Shown here piece after piece: positions 44,347 through 53,158 of a DNA stretch of 64,000 nt. The position numbers and the translations under genes were made by a program. Positions within the stretch are counted from its first letter, which is position 1. Every line of letters starts with the position of its first letter. The notes beneath the pieces were generated by a model. It did not search any database. It saw nothing but the letters and a program-made list of their open reading frames with translations, and was not told where the DNA came from. Source of the stretch: JAJTFW01 sp903922455. GTDB lineage: Bacteria > Bacteroidota > Bacteroidia > AKYH767-A > OLB10. The DNA lies in contig CALQEU020000001.1 of assembly GCA_943329665.2 (NCBI GenBank), positions 186,001 through 250,000 of the forward strand, read 5' to 3'.

Positions 44347-46023
44347 TTATCTTCTGTTTTTTCCGCCGTTTGACGAATTACTCGATCCCGAACTTCTATA
44401 GTTGGAGGGTGCTGGAGACGAATAGGAAGGACTTGAAGTTCTTGGACTCGATTTTACTTCATTGTTCCTCGGCGAAGAGTTATTGCTCCTAGGAGAATAG
44501 TTTTGCTTTGGACTATCGTCGCGATTCTTTTTAGGCGCAGAATAGTTATTGTCGTTGCGTGGAGTAGAATTCTTCGGTGTGTAATCATTATTTCTCGGGG
44601 TAGTTTCTAACGGCGAATTTTCACGTGGCGTTGAATAGTTATTATTTTTTGGAGTGGATCCGTTGTTGTTTTTAGGAGTGTTGTATTCAGAAGGCGAATC
44701 GTTTCGCGGATTTGAATATGTATTCGAATTATTATTTCGCGGATCACTATTCTTTGGTGGATATCCATTGCCGTTAGGTTCTGAATTCTTGGGTTCGTAA
44801 TTGTTCTCGTATGTTTTTGGAGTCGTGTTTTTCGGCTCTGTAGTACGAGGTGTGTAATTCGTTCCATCGTTGGTTTGAGTATTCTTAGGCTCTGTAGTAC
44901 GGGGAGTGTAATTTGTTCCATCGTTTTTCGGAGTAGTCGATTTCGGATTCGTATTTACTCCGTTTTCATTTCTCGGAGTCGTTGTGCGAGGATTTACGTT
45001 TGTATTTTTTGGATTGCCAGGTGTCTCTGAGTTTCTGACCGGTTGTGAAGCTTGAGACGCTAATGATGTGATATTATTTTTAGGTCGTCCAATGGCAGAT
45101 ACTCCATCCGTTGCTGTAAATGTTCTTGGTGTTTTTGGATCTGATGTTAAATTTCTACCATAAATTTCACCTACAGATCTACCTCCAGGTACATTGCTTG
45201 CCACATTATTTCTTCCATTTTTTCTTGGACCATAATAGTAGCTGTATGAATCATAACTGTTAAAATAGCTGCCGTTGAAAGTGCCGTTATATAATCCAGC
45301 ATAATAACCGTTCATGTATCCTTGGTTGTATCCATTCATAAATCCATGGTTGTATCCGTTATTGTAGCCATTCCAACCATTGTTCCATCCCCATGAATTT
45401 CCCCATCCCCAAGATGGACCATAACCAAAACCAACATTCCATCCGTTATTGTAGCCCCAGCTTGAATAAAAAGGAGGGTTCCACCAGCTATATCCACAAT
45501 AAACACTCACTCCCCATGAATAAGGGTTGTAATCATACAAATAGGTATTAGTATAGAAAGGATCGTAATAACTCCATCCAAGCGGACGGTAAAAGCGACG
45601 AATTCGTGCAGAATAGGCATAATCGTAGTAATCGTCGTCGTTGTAATAATTGTTAGTTACATAGGTATTTCCTTCCTGATCTTCGTATTGTGAAGAGGAA
45701 GAGTTTGAATTGTCAGATGTGTTTTGGTTGTTGTCAAAACGGTCGTTATTGGAATAATTGCCGTTTTGTGTCTGATTCTCTTCATTTTGAGAGGTGTTTT
45801 GAGAATCATATTGATTGGATTGAGTTGGCTCAGAAGCATTTTCGTTTGAACCATTGTTATTGGAATTACTCTGTTGAGTATTGTTGCTTCGACTGTAATC
45901 ATCAGCTATTGCATCACGATCTGAATAATAAACATCATCATATTCACGACTGGCTGTTCTGTTGGATGAACAAGCACTCAGGCTTATGGCAGCTGAAATG
46001 AGTACAAAGGTTAATTTTTTCAT
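44347..46023 (-). CDS. low-complexity Asn/Tyr/Trp/Gly-rich lipoprotein
   Basis: This is a 558-residue predicted lipoprotein with lipobox SLSAC (C18). Three regions are visible. A Ser/Asn/Gln-rich stretch (about 40-120) comes first. An aromatic region (about 125-275) is dense in Tyr, Trp, Gly and Asn (GPSWGWGNSWGWNNGWNG, YNHGFMNGYNQGYMNGYYAG). A long tail (about 300-555) repeats TPRN/TPKN-type units (NYTPRTTEPKN occurs twice) and is rich in Asn, Pro, Ser and basic residues. No enzyme motif is seen. Most of the molecule is probably disordered and surface exposed, perhaps adhesive (inference). The coding frame is well supported by its length and absence of stops. Opposite-strand frames are composition artefacts. 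Confidence 0.82.
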   Translation of the reverse strand: MKKLTFVLISAAISLSACSSNRTASREYDDVYYSDRDAIADDYSRSNNTQQSNSNNNGSNENASEPTQSNQYDSQNTSQNEENQTQNGNYSNNDRFDNNQNTSDNSNSSSSQYEDQEGNTYVTNNYYNDDDYYDYAYSARIRRFYRPLGWSYYDPFYTNTYLYDYNPYSWGVSVYCGYSWWNPPFYSSWGYNNGWNVGFGYGPSWGWGNSWGWNNGWNGYNNGYNHGFMNGYNQGYMNGYYAGLYNGTFNGSYFNSYDSYSYYYGPRKNGRNNVASNVPGGRSVGEIYGRNLTSDPKTPRTFTATDGVSAIGRPKNNITSLASQASQPVRNSETPGNPKNTNVNPRTTTPRNENGVNTNPKSTTPKNDGTNYTPRTTEPKNTQTNDGTNYTPRTTEPKNTTPKTYENNYEPKNSEPNGNGYPPKNSDPRNNNSNTYSNPRNDSPSEYNTPKNNNGSTPKNNNYSTPRENSPLETTPRNNDYTPKNSTPRNDNNYSAPKKNRDDSPKQNYSPRSNNSSPRNNEVKSSPRTSSPSYSSPAPSNYRSSGSSNSSNGGKNRR

Positions 46024-46179
46024 GGCTATTTCTCTTTTTATTATGTTTGACCAACAATTTGATGGTCTGAACTGTCATTAGTTTAAGATTTGATTGGCTA
46101 TGTGCAGTCAGTTTTCCAATTTTGCTGTGTCAAACGACGAGGCAAACACAATGCCAAACTTTGTAAAGATATAAATCCT

Positions 46180-47655
46180 ATGAGCGAACAACTAACACCA
46201 AGAGCAGAAAATTATTCCCAATGGTATCAAGACTTAGTAATCAAAGCTGATTTAGCAGAAAACTCTGCTGTGAGAGGGTGTATGGTGATTAAACCCTATG
46301 GTTATGCTATCTGGGAGCGCATGCAACAAGACCTCGATCGACGTTTTAAAGAGACTGGACATTCCAACGCTTATTTCCCCCTCTTCATCCCAAAATCATT
46401 TTTCTCGAAGGAAGCGAGCCATGTTGAAGGCTTTGCTAAGGAATGTGCAGTTGTAACGCACTATCGATTAAAAAATGATCCTGATGGTAAAGGCGTAATC
46501 GTGGATGAAACCGCAAAATTGGAAGAAGAACTAATCGTACGTCCAACATCGGAAACCATTATTTGGAATACTTACCGTGGATGGATTCAATCGTATCGTG
46601 ATCTACCTATTTTGATTAATCAATGGGCCAATGTCGTAAGATGGGAAATGCGTACACGATTATTTTTACGTACTACAGAATTTTTATGGCAAGAAGGTCA
46701 TACTGCTCATGCTACACAAGAAGAAGCAATTGCGGAAGCGAATCAAATGCTGGAAGTATACGCTTCTTTTGCTGAAGATATTCTCGCTATTCCAGTGTTA
46801 AAAGGTAGAAAATCGGCGAATGAAAGATTTGCTGGTGCTTTGGATACGTTGTGTATTGAAGCCTTGATGCAAGATGGAAAAGCATTGCAAGCTGGAACCT
46901 CGCATTTTCTAGGTCAAAATTTTGCAAAAGCATTTGATGTGAAATTTACATCGAAAGAAGGGAAACAAGATTTTGTTTGGGCTACCTCATGGGGAGTTTC
47001 TACTCGATTAATGGGTGCATTAATTATGTCGCATAGTGATGATAGTGGCTTGGTTTTACCTCCTCGATTGGCTCCAATTCAAGTGGTGATTGTGCCTATT
47101 TATAAAGGAGATGAGCAACTGGAATTATTGACTCAATTCATTCAGCCCATCATTACAAAATTAAAAGCGAAAGGAATTTCAGTGAAGTTTGATAACCGAG
47201 ATACGCATAAGCCAGGATGGAAATTTGCAGAGTATGAATTGAAAGGAGTTCCTGTACGTATTGCAATAGGACCGCGCGATATGGAGAACGGAACCGTAGA
47301 AGTGGCTCGCCGCGATACCAAGGAAAAAAGTGTGTATCAAGTAACCGATCTTGATTTGAAGGTTGAACATTTATTGAGTCAAATTCAAGATAATATTTAT
47401 AAGAAGGCACAAACATTCAGAGAGGAGAATACCTATCGCGCCGATTCCTGGGAAGAGTTCAATAAAATTCTAGATGATAAAGGTGGATTCATTTACGCAC
47501 ATTGGGATGGAACTCCAGAGACAGAAGAAAAAATAAAGGAAATGTCGAAGGCCACTATTCGTTGTATTCCACTTGGAAATAAATTGGAAGCCGGCAAATG
47601 CATTCTAACAGGGAATCCATCGATCCAACGAGTGGTGTTTGCCCGAGCATATTAA
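46180..47655 (+). CDS. proS: prolyl-tRNA synthetase (class-3, archaeal/eukaryotic type)
   Basis: ProS charges tRNA-Pro. The 491-residue protein is the short type without the editing insertion found in E. coli: RGCMVIKPYGYAIWERMQQ, FPLFIPKSFFSKEASHVEGF, RPTSETIIWNTYRGWIQSYR, RTTEFLWQEGHTAHATQEEA, AGTSHFLGQNFAKAFDVKF. The anticodon domain (PPRLAPIQVVIVPIYKGDEQ, DNRDTHKPGWKFAEYELKG, GIPVRIAIGPRD-like) is followed by the C-terminal zinc-like end CIPLGNKLEAGKCIL with a terminal Tyr (RAY). The start is ATG at 46180 because MSEQLTPRAENYSQWYQD begins conserved sequence; the frame is open further upstream. Confidence 0.97.
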   Translation: MSEQLTPRAENYSQWYQDLVIKADLAENSAVRGCMVIKPYGYAIWERMQQDLDRRFKETGHSNAYFPLFIPKSFFSKEASHVEGFAKECAVVTHYRLKNDPDGKGVIVDETAKLEEELIVRPTSETIIWNTYRGWIQSYRDLPILINQWANVVRWEMRTRLFLRTTEFLWQEGHTAHATQEEAIAEANQMLEVYASFAEDILAIPVLKGRKSANERFAGALDTLCIEALMQDGKALQAGTSHFLGQNFAKAFDVKFTSKEGKQDFVWATSWGVSTRLMGALIMSHSDDSGLVLPPRLAPIQVVIVPIYKGDEQLELLTQFIQPIITKLKAKGISVKFDNRDTHKPGWKFAEYELKGVPVRIAIGPRDMENGTVEVARRDTKEKSVYQVTDLDLKVEHLLSQIQDNIYKKAQTFREENTYRADSWEEFNKILDDKGGFIYAHWDGTPETEEKIKEMSKATIRCIPLGNKLEAGKCILTGNPSIQRVVFARAY

Positions 47656-47691
47656 TTACTTCTTAAGTTTATATTCTACTGACGCGAGCAA

Positions 47692-48378
47692 ATGGACAAT
47701 ACAAACAGCGATTTAGTCAATACCATTCTGAAAAAAGGCGGGTTGGCAAAGGATGTAACAGACAGTACATTTAATGTGCTTACGTTGTTTAAATCCGTTT
47801 TGCAGCAAATTGAAGTCGAGCTCAAATCGGCAATCATCACGGAAGAACCACGAATTAAAATTCAATATAAAGATCGAGGTACTTTTGAAGCCGAAATAAA
47901 AGTAGCGGAGGATGTTTTAATTTTCATCATGCATACCAATGCTTTCGTTTTTAACTCAGCACATCCCATCTGGAAATCGAGTTATGTGAATTTAGATAAG
48001 AGCAGAGGTACAGTAGGGATGATCAGTATTTATAATTTTCTTTCCGACTCTTTTAAATTTGATCGAAAAGGGGATGCAGGACATTTGGTTGCAAGAGTTT
48101 TTGTAAATAAAGATGGATATTTTTTTGCGGAAGGAAAACGTCAACTCGGAATTTTATTTAATGACTATCCAAATATGAAAGCGAGTGAGGAAACAATTCG
48201 CCCGTTAATTGAAAGTGCTATCTCTTTCAGTTTAGATATCGATGTGGATGTTCCGCCATTCGATGCCATGAAAGAAATTACTGTCTTCCAAGCCATGGTG
48301 AACACAATGCAAAGCACCTTCACTACAGGAAAGCGCCTCGGTTTTAAGTTCGAAGGCGAGACGGATGTGGAAGGGTGA
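47692..48378 (+). CDS. conserved-looking hypothetical protein
   Basis: This is a 228-residue soluble protein starting MDNTNSDLVNTILKKGG. It has no signal peptide or TM segment. Notable segments are IKIQYKDRGTFEAEIKVAED, VFNSAHPIWKSSYVNLDKSR, IYNFLSDSFKFDRKGDAGHL and VFVNKDGYFFAEGKRQLGIL. It looks like a compact alpha/beta domain. It lies 36 bases after proS on the same strand, so it may be co-transcribed. I do not recognise a named family, and no catalytic motif is evident. Confidence 0.72.
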   Translation: MDNTNSDLVNTILKKGGLAKDVTDSTFNVLTLFKSVLQQIEVELKSAIITEEPRIKIQYKDRGTFEAEIKVAEDVLIFIMHTNAFVFNSAHPIWKSSYVNLDKSRGTVGMISIYNFLSDSFKFDRKGDAGHLVARVFVNKDGYFFAEGKRQLGILFNDYPNMKASEETIRPLIESAISFSLDIDVDVPPFDAMKEITVFQAMVNTMQSTFTTGKRLGFKFEGETDVEG

Positions 48379-48386
48379 TATCAATT

Positions 48387-48600
48387 CAGAATTAAGAATT
48401 GCAGAATGCAGAATTCTCGTACTGTTAGATATTATGTATTTCAGAAAGAAAAATAAATTCTAGAAATTTAGCAGTGAATTTTTAATGTGGAATAGTGCGA
48501 TTGATCTTCAACATTTATAATTCCTAAACTTGGGATTTTAAAATACTATTCGGATTTAAATTTAACCTTTAAAATGCATTCTTTTCAATTCTGAATTCTG
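48387..48600. repeat. imperfect inverted repeat bounding a 214-base AT-rich segment
   Basis: CAGAATTAAGAATTGCAGAATGC (first 20 bases shown are enough to identify the arm) at 48387-48409 is matched in inverted form by 48576-48600, with one substitution and a small A insertion. The arms enclose about 165 bases with no gene. The layout resembles a small non-autonomous element, but no flanking duplication was confirmed. Confidence 0.5.
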
Positions 48601-48601
48601 A

Positions 48602-48619
48602 TCACGATAGCTATCGGGA
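48602..48619. repeat. REP-like palindrome TC(C/A)CGATAG-CTATCGGGA
   Basis: The perfect 12-bp palindrome CGATAGCTATCG (48605-48616) extends to 18 bases with one mismatch. It sits just beyond the stop codon of the TPR gene. The arms TCCCGA/TCGGGA recur at 61942-61957. Confidence 0.55.
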
Positions 48620-48624
48620 CTTAA

Positions 48625-50229
48625 TTATTTACAATCCTTCGATTCCTTAATAATTTTAATAGCATCCGTAGCTTGTTGCACTTTCGGATCAATTGCTAAA
48701 ACTTTATTCCAGTACTCCAGTGATTTTCTGCAATCTTTTTTGCGCAAATAAGCAACAGCAATATAACTATTTGCTTCTATGAGTTCTCTGCTATATTTTG
48801 CGGTGCTCGCAGAGTCTACAGAATTTAATTCGATGTATTTTTCGTAAAGTGGAATGGCTTGCAAGGTGTTAAATAAAGTATCGATCTGACTCAAACTTCT
48901 ACCGCGATACAAATAACCATTGGGCCATGTAGGACTCAATTCAGTAACCTTTGTAAAGATACTATCTGCCATTAAGAAATTCTTATTCGAATAATACGCT
49001 TTGCCTAAATTAAAATAATCGGCTGTCAATACTTTCGAAACGTTTGCGATTTTACCTTCGTATGTTTTTGCCGCTAATTCATATTTCTTTAGTTTAGTAG
49101 CCATTTTAGCAAGGTCATCATACAATTCCGAATTGCGTGGATCGATGCTCACGGCTTTCTCTAAATAAAATATCGCCAAAGAATCTTTTCCTTGCTTATT
49201 CAATATTTTACCATAGTATGCATAGTCTTTACCAAAACGTCGAGAAGTATCTGCTTCAGTGATGGCAAATACTCTATTGATGGTGTGATATGCTGTATCA
49301 TAAGCTCCGTATTCATAGGCTACATAAGCCATGATGCGCATCATGTATAAATTATTGGAATCTACTTTATTTACTAAGTTAAGTTCTGCTTGTGCCGATT
49401 TATAATCTTCACTATCGAAAAGGAAGAAAGCATAACGTAAACGAGCAAACGTATTATTTTTACTCAACTCTAAATATTTTTTGTACGCGCCTTTGGCTTC
49501 TTCCGCTTTTCTTTGTTTAAAATAAACTTCTCCTAATTCACGATAAGCAGGAGCAAAGTTGGCGTCAATCTTTATTGCATTTTCAAATTCAATGATAGCT
49601 CCATCATAGTTAGTAGCACGCTTGTACAACTGACCTTTGTGTAACAATGCTTTTACTTGACTTTTATCAAGGTCTAATGCTTTATTATAATTTGAAGCTG
49701 CCTCAGTCCCGTTGTTCAATTCAGAATATAAGTCACCTAATAAATTATATACTTCAGGATTTTTCGGATCCAATTTTACAGCTGTTCCTAAGTAAGTTTG
49801 CGCACTCATTAAATCTTGCGCTTTATTGTAATGTATATATGCTTCGGCAGCTTCCATTAAAACTAATGCGTTTTTACCATTACCCATCAATACCGCTTTG
49901 TCAATTAGCGTTTTTCCACCTGCTAAATCCCCAACCATTAATTTGATTTCAGCTTGACCGATTAGGTTAAGTGCGTTAGCTGGATCTTTTTCTAATCCTT
50001 TTTGAAAAGCTACTGTGGCTTGATCTGGATTTTCAGCATCAATAAAATTTTCTCCGTAGTAATAATATAAGGTACCATTATTAGGTTCTGTCAACAAAAG
50101 TTGTTGATACATTGCTGCTGCCGCTTCTTGCTGTTCGTTTTCATTTAAATGAATAGCTTCTTTTAAAGATTGAGAATAAAGTGAACTACTAAGTAAAGTT
50201 AGGGTTGTAATTATGATGGTTTTTTTCAT
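48625..50229 (-). CDS. periplasmic/outer-envelope TPR repeat protein
   Basis: This 534-residue protein has a signal peptide (MKKTIIITTLTLLSSSLYSQ). It is built almost entirely of tetratricopeptide repeats, with units ending in A-x-x-LDPKNPEVYN, KALLHKGQLYKRATNYDGAI, ELGEVYFKQRKAEEAKGAYK, YFNLGKAYYSNKNFLMADSI and SYIAVAYLRKKDCRKSLEYW. It is a scaffold rather than an enzyme. It follows the PstS-like lipoprotein gene by 30 bases on the same strand and lies near the TonB operon. TPR genes beside exbB/exbD/tonB and phosphate-binding-like genes recur in Bacteroidota, so a role in envelope energetics is possible (inference). Confidence 0.88.
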   Translation of the reverse strand: MKKTIIITTLTLLSSSLYSQSLKEAIHLNENEQQEAAAAMYQQLLLTEPNNGTLYYYYGENFIDAENPDQATVAFQKGLEKDPANALNLIGQAEIKLMVGDLAGGKTLIDKAVLMGNGKNALVLMEAAEAYIHYNKAQDLMSAQTYLGTAVKLDPKNPEVYNLLGDLYSELNNGTEAASNYNKALDLDKSQVKALLHKGQLYKRATNYDGAIIEFENAIKIDANFAPAYRELGEVYFKQRKAEEAKGAYKKYLELSKNNTFARLRYAFFLFDSEDYKSAQAELNLVNKVDSNNLYMMRIMAYVAYEYGAYDTAYHTINRVFAITEADTSRRFGKDYAYYGKILNKQGKDSLAIFYLEKAVSIDPRNSELYDDLAKMATKLKKYELAAKTYEGKIANVSKVLTADYFNLGKAYYSNKNFLMADSIFTKVTELSPTWPNGYLYRGRSLSQIDTLFNTLQAIPLYEKYIELNSVDSASTAKYSRELIEANSYIAVAYLRKKDCRKSLEYWNKVLAIDPKVQQATDAIKIIKESKDCK

Positions 50230-50258
50230 GTTGATTTTGATAAAATAAATTCTGAATT

Positions 50259-51194
50259 TTAATTTAGTTTAATATCTCTTGTGTAAGGTGATGCTGGTAG
50301 TAAACCAGAAAGTCGAACAATGCGTTGTCCTTGTTCTCCGGCTACGAAGGAGACAAAGCCTGTGCCAAGTCCTGCTCTTCCTTCTCTGCTAATCATGTAA
50401 ACTTCACGCTTCAAAGGATAATCTCCCGTGTAAAGATAAGCTTGAAAGGGTCCAAAGTAATCATCAGGATACACAGCCTGACCCCTTTTGCTCAACCAAA
50501 CCACTCGAATGCGTTTATTAAAACTTAACATTTTCGGATCATCACGATCACTGATCCAATTGACACCAATAACTCCTATGGCGTTTTTGTTTTTTTCTAC
50601 ATAGTCGATCACTTGTGCATTAGATTTCGCTGCAAAGCAAAAGGATGGAAAATTTGTTTTTCCACTCATTAGGCTATCACTAATAAAACGCATTGTAGAT
50701 GACCCATTGTTATCAAAGACGAAACTTAAGGGACCTAAGGGAGATGTAGGATGTAACTCTGACCACGTTGTTGTTTTACCATCTAAAATAGATTTCAATT
50801 GTTCTACGGATAAAAGACTATCCAAATTTTCTCGGTTGATAATAAGTGCAATGGCATCTATGGCAATTTTGGTAGTCACGGGGACTAATTGACGCGATTT
50901 AAAATATTCGATTTCCTTCTCATTTAATTTACGTGTAGATAAAATTACTTTAACTGAATCATTAATGAGATCATTAAAGCAAGCTGACTCGGATTTATAA
51001 CTTACCTTGAGTGAAGCATATTGATAAAGGCCCATAAAGGTATCTGACATCGCATCCATCAAAGATTCTAGCGTTTCATCTCCGGCAATATTTACTTTGC
51101 CGGAGGTGGGAGTATCCGAATATGGTTTATTGAAATCGGTACCACAAGAAGAAAAAATTCCGACAAGAATAAATATGATTAATAATTGTTTCAT
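50259..51194 (-). CDS. PstS-like substrate-binding lipoprotein
   Basis: This 311-residue predicted lipoprotein (lipobox IFSSC, C17) has a PBP-like phosphate-binding fold: VNIAGDETLESLMDAMSDTF, KVILSTRKLNEKEIEYF, IAIDAIALIINRENLDSLLS, VEQLKSILDGKTTTWSEL, FDNNGSSTMRFISDSLM and NAIGVIGVNWISDRDDP. The NNGSST stretch replaces the usual TSGT-type phosphate-binding loop, so the ligand may differ. There are no pstC, pstA or pstB genes near it. The downstream TPR gene is probably co-transcribed. Confidence 0.85.
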   Translation of the reverse strand: MKQLLIIFILVGIFSSCGTDFNKPYSDTPTSGKVNIAGDETLESLMDAMSDTFMGLYQYASLKVSYKSESACFNDLINDSVKVILSTRKLNEKEIEYFKSRQLVPVTTKIAIDAIALIINRENLDSLLSVEQLKSILDGKTTTWSELHPTSPLGPLSFVFDNNGSSTMRFISDSLMSGKTNFPSFCFAAKSNAQVIDYVEKNKNAIGVIGVNWISDRDDPKMLSFNKRIRVVWLSKRGQAVYPDDYFGPFQAYLYTGDYPLKREVYMISREGRAGLGTGFVSFVAGEQGQRIVRLSGLLPASPYTRDIKLN

Positions 51195-51352
51195 TTTTAA
51201 GTATAACGAAAGCTTCTGCTATTCGCTGTATACAAAGATCAGAATTTATCGTGATTTAGAGATAAAAAATACAAATTAATGACCTAAGTCATCCTCCTGA
51301 ATTGAGGTCCTAAACCTTTTGTTGGTAATAGGTTAAGAAATTAGCTTTTCAG

Positions 51353-51583
51353 TTAATCATTTTGGTTCAATTCATCCAATTTCGTCTCCATGCTGTCTTT
51401 GAGTTTTTTCAATCGACGGAATCGAACAAAAGCATAGGCGATAAGCATGATTCCCATTACCCAATGCTTCCATCCTGGTAAGAAATCTTGAACACTTGGA
51501 GAAAACATAACGAAGAGTCCTAGAACAACATATAATCCAGACATCACGAGCGTGAAATAATAAAGGGTAGGTGTTTTTGCCAT
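51353..51583 (-). CDS. small two-TM membrane protein
   Basis: This is a 76-residue protein starting at ATG 51583 (MAKTPTLYYF). It has two predicted TM helices, LVMSGLYVVLGLFVMFSP and WVMGIMLIAYAFVRF, then a basic/acidic tail. There is no recognised domain. An in-frame TTG two codons upstream is less likely because it overlaps the -7 box. It lies upstream of the PstS-like gene (158-base gap) on the same strand and downstream of the tonB terminator. Confidence 0.7.
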   Translation of the reverse strand: MAKTPTLYYFTLVMSGLYVVLGLFVMFSPSVQDFLPGWKHWVMGIMLIAYAFVRFRRLKKLKDSMETKLDELNQND

Positions 51584-51586
51584 GCA

Positions 51587-51594
51587 CAAATATA
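51587..51594 (-). promoter_or_regulatory. predicted -7 box of the small two-TM gene (near-leaderless)
   Basis: The minus strand reads TATATTTG, a perfect -7 match, ending three bases before the ATG at 51583. A TTG lies about 23 bases further upstream. Confidence 0.4.
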
Positions 51595-51660
51595 GTGATA
51601 GTTGACAGGTTTAGATTCAATGGATGGTATAGACTAAGAAATGATTAAAACTTAATTCAA

Positions 51661-51696
51661 ATAAAAAACCCTGATACAAGGATGTATCAGGGTTTC
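51661..51696 (-). terminator. intrinsic terminator of the exbB-exbD-exbD-tonB operon
   Basis: A perfect 13-bp stem AAACCCTGATACA / TGTATCAGGGTTT with a four-base loop is followed on the minus strand by a T-run, 18 bases past the tonB stop. Confidence 0.92.
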
Positions 51697-51713
51697 TTAA
51701 ATTCAAATTTATT

Positions 51714-52520
51714 TTATTTCAATGTGAAGTTAATCGGCATATTAAACTGAACGTTTACAGAACGTCCATTTTGTTTACCAGGTTTCCATTTAGGCATTGA
51801 TTTGACTACCCGAATAGCTTCTTCATCACATCCTGCTCCAATTCCACGCAATACTTTTACCTCACGAATTTCACCGTCGGGTCCAACAACGAATGTCATA
51901 TAAACTCTTCCAGTGATACCATTCTCACGAGCTAGTGGAGGGTATTTAATATTCTTCTGTAAGTAGGCATACATCTGCGCTTCACCACCCGGGAAGGTAG
52001 GTTGTTCTTCAACATATGTGAATACTTTACCAGCATCTGGATCTACGAAGGGTTGTTCTGGAGGCAATTCAGTAGCATTGTCATCACCCTCTTGCGTTAC
52101 GACACCAACGTTAGTTTCATTGAGTACTTCCTGAACAGGAGGTTCCTCATCTAAAATTTCACGATCAACCACAACGGGCGGTGTAAATTTTACCGTTTCA
52201 ATAGAGGGTGGTGGTGGCGGTGGAGGTGGTGGTGGTGGCTCGTTATCATCGATTGGAGGTGGTTCTTTTAATTCTACAGTTACTTCCACCGATGTATCCA
52301 CTTTACCTTCGCTCATACCGCTAATCATTTGAACGATTACCGGTAGACTAATCATTAATGCAAAAAAGGACAAGGAAGCAATGAGTGCACGAGATGCAGT
52401 GCGAGTATATCCTGTACGAAGAACATAAGCTCCATATTCTTTGTTGCGTTTTTCAAATACCATTTCAGCCCTGTCAGGGTTAATGGCGTCATCCCAAGAT
52501 GGATTAAATAAGTCTGCCAT
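51714..52520 (-). CDS. tonB: TonB family energy-transducing protein
   Basis: TonB spans the periplasm to pass proton-motive energy from ExbB/ExbD to outer-membrane receptors. The 268-residue protein has a cytoplasmic N-terminal part with the Bacteroidota motif RAEMVFEKRNKEYGAYVLRT, a TM helix at about 44-66, and a Pro/Glu-rich spacer with an eleven-Pro run (about 87-105). The C-terminal domain is at about 180-268: FPGGEAQMYAYLQKNIKYPP, LARENGITGRVYMTFVVGPD and AIRVVKSMPKWKPGKQNGRS. It is the last gene of the operon, two bases after the second exbD. Confidence 0.95.
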   Translation of the reverse strand: MADLFNPSWDDAINPDRAEMVFEKRNKEYGAYVLRTGYTRTASRALIASLSFFALMISLPVIVQMISGMSEGKVDTSVEVTVELKEPPPIDDNEPPPPPPPPPPPSIETVKFTPPVVVDREILDEEPPVQEVLNETNVGVVTQEGDDNATELPPEQPFVDPDAGKVFTYVEEQPTFPGGEAQMYAYLQKNIKYPPLARENGITGRVYMTFVVGPDGEIREVKVLRGIGAGCDEEAIRVVKSMPKWKPGKQNGRSVNVQFNMPINFTLK

Positions 52521-52522
52521 AG

Positions 52523-53143
52523 TTAGGGTTGGGGTTTAAAAGTATTAATTAAGTCAAATTCCTGCTGAGCAAGATCCACAATTGCATATTTTCCAACCAT
52601 CGTAATGTTTAGTTCATCTAAAACATCCACAATATTTTTATATTTTGCCTTGTCGTCTGCTTTTACAAGAACCATTAATGCTTGTTTAGCACCTTTCGCT
52701 CCTACTTCTAATCGCTTTAGCGTAGAGTCGGCCATGTTATTAGTAGCTGATTCTGTTCTCAATTGTTTAATACGCTCTACTGCAAATTTATTTTTGTCAA
52801 GAAACAATTTTCTCAATCCGTCATTTGAGTAGTTGGTTAATTCTAATTTGGTTTCTGGCTTTAATTCTCCAAAATACCAATAGATTTTATCATCTCCAGT
52901 CAATAAAATAGTGACTGCATTATTCACCTCCGTTTTCGTATTATCTTCGGGCTTGACCGGCATGTTGATCTCCATCGTTTTGGGTTTACCAAACGTGGTT
53001 GTCATCATAAAGAAAGTCAAGAGAAGGAAAGCTAAGTCAACCATCGGAGTCATATCGATGTGGGTACTCTGCTTCTTGGCTCTAACTTTTTTATGTTTAC
53101 CGCCCTTACCGGAGTCCTGGTCGTTGGTTTGTACGTCTGCCAT
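52523..53143 (-). CDS. exbD: biopolymer transport protein ExbD (second copy)
   Basis: This 206-residue ExbD/TolR protein begins with a short Lys-rich cytoplasmic tail. It has THIDMTPMVDLAFLLLTFFM with the proton-carrying Asp of the single TM helix, then a periplasmic domain. It differs from the first ExbD in length of N-terminus and in the periplasmic part (GKPKTMEINMPVKPED, DKAKYKNIVDVLDELNITMV). Two non-identical ExbDs suggest a mixed complex. It lies 15 bases after the first exbD and 2 before tonB. Confidence 0.93.
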   Translation of the reverse strand: MADVQTNDQDSGKGGKHKKVRAKKQSTHIDMTPMVDLAFLLLTFFMMTTTFGKPKTMEINMPVKPEDNTKTEVNNAVTILLTGDDKIYWYFGELKPETKLELTNYSNDGLRKLFLDKNKFAVERIKQLRTESATNNMADSTLKRLEVGAKGAKQALMVLVKADDKAKYKNIVDVLDELNITMVGKYAIVDLAQQEFDLINTFKPQP

Positions 53144-53158
53144 TTTGTGGATCTCTTT

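Noticed and set aside
45690..46001. Opposite-strand 103-residue frame inside the lipoprotein gene
   Set aside because: It results from the Asn/Ser-rich codon composition of the real gene; no motif or ribosome site supports it.
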